Part shown: positions 4,844 to 5,797 of the stretch, in pieces | How positions within the stretch are numbered: position 1 is the stretch's first letter | Layout: each line of letters begins with the position of its first letter | NCBI GenBank assembly: GCA_003133815.1 | Contig: PKZR01000378.1 | Coordinates: forward strand, 1,119 to 6,915 | Direction of reading: 5' to 3' | DNA length: 5,797 bases | From: Limisphaerales bacterium | GTDB taxonomy: Bacteria; Verrucomicrobiota; Verrucomicrobiia; Limisphaerales; UBA11358 | The notes under the pieces: generated by a model | Databases searched by the model: none | What the model was told of the DNA's origin: nothing | Seen by the model: the letters and a program-made list of their open reading frames with translations, nothing else | Translations under genes and position numbers: made by a program

Positions 4844-5407
4844 TCAATTCAGCGACAAATCATCCGGCATCTGCGAGAGGAGCTTGTTCTTCCAACCGCC
4901 TTTGCTTTTGAGGATTTTCTGCCAGAGCTGGTCGGGCGGCGTTTCAAAGACGAGTTCGAGCGACGCGGGAAACGTGAGCCACGCCTTGCGCTTCATTTCA
5001 TTCTCAAGCTGGCCGGGCGACCAGCCGGAGTAACCGGCAAAGAGCCGGACTTTCTTGGCGGCCGAAAGGGACTCGCCCAAGTCCGCGAGCTCGTCGAGCG
5101 AATGGCCGAGCGCGAGGTTGGGCAGCACGCCGGCGTCGGGGATGAAATTGTCCGTGTGCAGAAAGCTCAGCGACGCGGGCTGCACCGGCCCGCCGAGGAA
5201 GAGCGGCGATTCCTTGAGCGCGTCGGACAGGTTGGCGGTGATCATCTCGCCGACGGTCTTGCCGAGCGAGCGGTTGAGGACGAGGCCGAACGCGCCCTCG
5301 GCGTTGTGCTCACAGACGAGGATGACGGTGTGCTGGAAAAACGAGCCGCCCAAATCGCCGCTGTCCAGCAGCAACTTGCCCTTGAGATATTTTGGCGGTG
5401 CGCCCAT
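4844..5407 (-). CDS. yqgE: YqgE/AlgH family protein (UPF0301/DUF179)
   Basis: This is a cytosolic protein of the widespread YqgE/AlgH family, whose biochemical role is unsettled; AlgH was linked to alginate regulation in Pseudomonas. From the ATG at 5407 it is 187 aa, the usual family length. Family signatures are KGKLLLDSGDLGGSFFQHTVI (residues 9-29, with FxxTVI), CEHNAEGAFGLVLNRSLG (32-49), LFLGGPVQ (69-76), and RLFAGYSGWSPGQLENE (121-137), the most diagnostic block. An in-frame TTG at 5419 would add four residues (MLPA); ATG is preferred because it gives the family-like N-terminus, but neither has a clear Shine-Dalgarno. Its usual partner in proteobacteria, the RuvX/YqgF gene, is not next to it. 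A small gene follows 3 nt after its stop, and an hpnJ-like gene ends 57 nt upstream on the same strand. Confidence 0.93.
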   Translation of the reverse strand: MGAPPKYLKGKLLLDSGDLGGSFFQHTVILVCEHNAEGAFGLVLNRSLGKTVGEMITANLSDALKESPLFLGGPVQPASLSFLHTDNFIPDAGVLPNLALGHSLDELADLGESLSAAKKVRLFAGYSGWSPGQLENEMKRKAWLTFPASLELVFETPPDQLWQKILKSKGGWKNKLLSQMPDDLSLN

Positions 5408-5464
5408 TGCCGGAAGCAATGTGCATCAGGAAGGCGCGCTTGGCAACAGGCTCGAAACGGAATT

Positions 5465-5797
5465 TTATGCGGCAGCTTTGGACGCGGCGAGGTCGGCCTT
5501 GCGTTCGCGCAGGCTGCGGAAGAACTCGTAACCTTCGCGGCAGCGGCGCACGAGAATGTCCTTGTCCTCCAGCATCGTCTTGATGATGCGCAGGATCGGC
5601 TTCGGGCGTAGATAATAGGTGCGGTAAAAACGGTCCACTTCCTCGAAGATCTTGTCCTTGTTCAAGCCGGGATATTCGAGCGTGCTCTGTTGCAGGCCAT
5701 CGGCTTCGATGAGGTCGGTCTTGTCCTTCTTCACGAACCAGCCGTTTTGCTTGGCCATCTCGTAAAGCTCCGTGCCGGGATACGGCGCGGCGAGCGA
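5465..5797 (-). CDS. hpnJ: Radical SAM protein resembling hopanoid biosynthesis HpnJ, C-terminal part (5' end outside window)
   Basis: The reading frame runs off the right edge, leaving 110 C-terminal residues and a TAA stop. The fragment begins SLAAPYPGTELYEMAKQNGW, followed by a D-G-x-Q and LEYPGL segment, then FYRTYYLRPKPILRIIKTML and the REGYEFFRSLRERK ending. This order is typical of the C-terminus of B12-binding radical SAM enzymes of the HpnJ type, which act on the ribosyl/aminotriol side chain during bacteriohopanepolyol synthesis. The B12-binding domain and the radical SAM CxxxCxxC cluster motif are upstream of the window and cannot be checked. Another B12-radical SAM protein of the same broad family remains possible, since the C-terminal region is less discriminating than the core. 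Confidence 0.78.
   Translation of the reverse strand, partial: SLAAPYPGTELYEMAKQNGWFVKKDKTDLIEADGLQQSTLEYPGLNKDKIFEEVDRFYRTYYLRPKPILRIIKTMLEDKDILVRRCREGYEFFRSLRERKADLAASKAAA

Noticed and set aside
5055..5611. Two overlapping plus-strand open frames (158 and 169 codons) opposite yqgE and hpnJ
   Set aside because: They are antisense to genes with clear family signatures, and their Ser/Arg/Ala-rich or Glu/Arg/Ala-rich products show no domain.

Overview
The window carries ordinary chromosomal metabolism genes from a bacterium of moderately high GC content. The organism is most likely a member of the Verrucomicrobiota (Pedosphaera/Limisphaera-like). I infer this from the protein flavour, the general lack of Shine-Dalgarno sequences before starts, the hopanoid gene hpnJ, and a REP/RAYT module of a kind I associate with that group. 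It is not proven by a marker gene.

Region 1 (1-2268, plus strand) is an oxidative pentose-phosphate pair. It holds the C-terminal part of glucose-6-phosphate dehydrogenase (zwf), followed by 6-phosphogluconolactonase (pgl/devB), the next enzyme of the pathway. Between them sits an apparently intact REP-associated tyrosine transposase (RAYT, Y1/HUH family), flanked on each side by two palindromic REP hairpins in opposite orientations. The outermost two REPs form a perfect 28-bp inverted repeat, so the whole 893-1535 block looks like one discrete module lodged between two genes of one pathway.

Region 2 (2269-2645) has no protein gene. It contains a possible extended -10 promoter, several stem-loops, a strongly foldable segment with two mutually exclusive pairings, and a textbook intrinsic terminator at 2546-2582. 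I read this as an unassigned small structured RNA or a leader/attenuator of the downstream operon.

Region 3 (2646-4670, plus strand) is a tight two-gene unit. accA (acetyl-CoA carboxylase carboxyltransferase alpha) is followed 9 nt later by a GTG-started class I mannose-6-phosphate isomerase (manA). A probable terminator hairpin lies just after manA, inside the 3' end of a convergent small gene.

Region 4 (4640-5797, minus strand) reads leftwards. It holds the C-terminal end of a B12-binding radical SAM protein resembling HpnJ of hopanoid side-chain biosynthesis, then a YqgE/AlgH family protein, then a 66-codon small protein starting 3 nt after the yqgE stop. The two points most worth following up are the symmetrical REP-RAYT module and the unassigned RNA upstream of accA.
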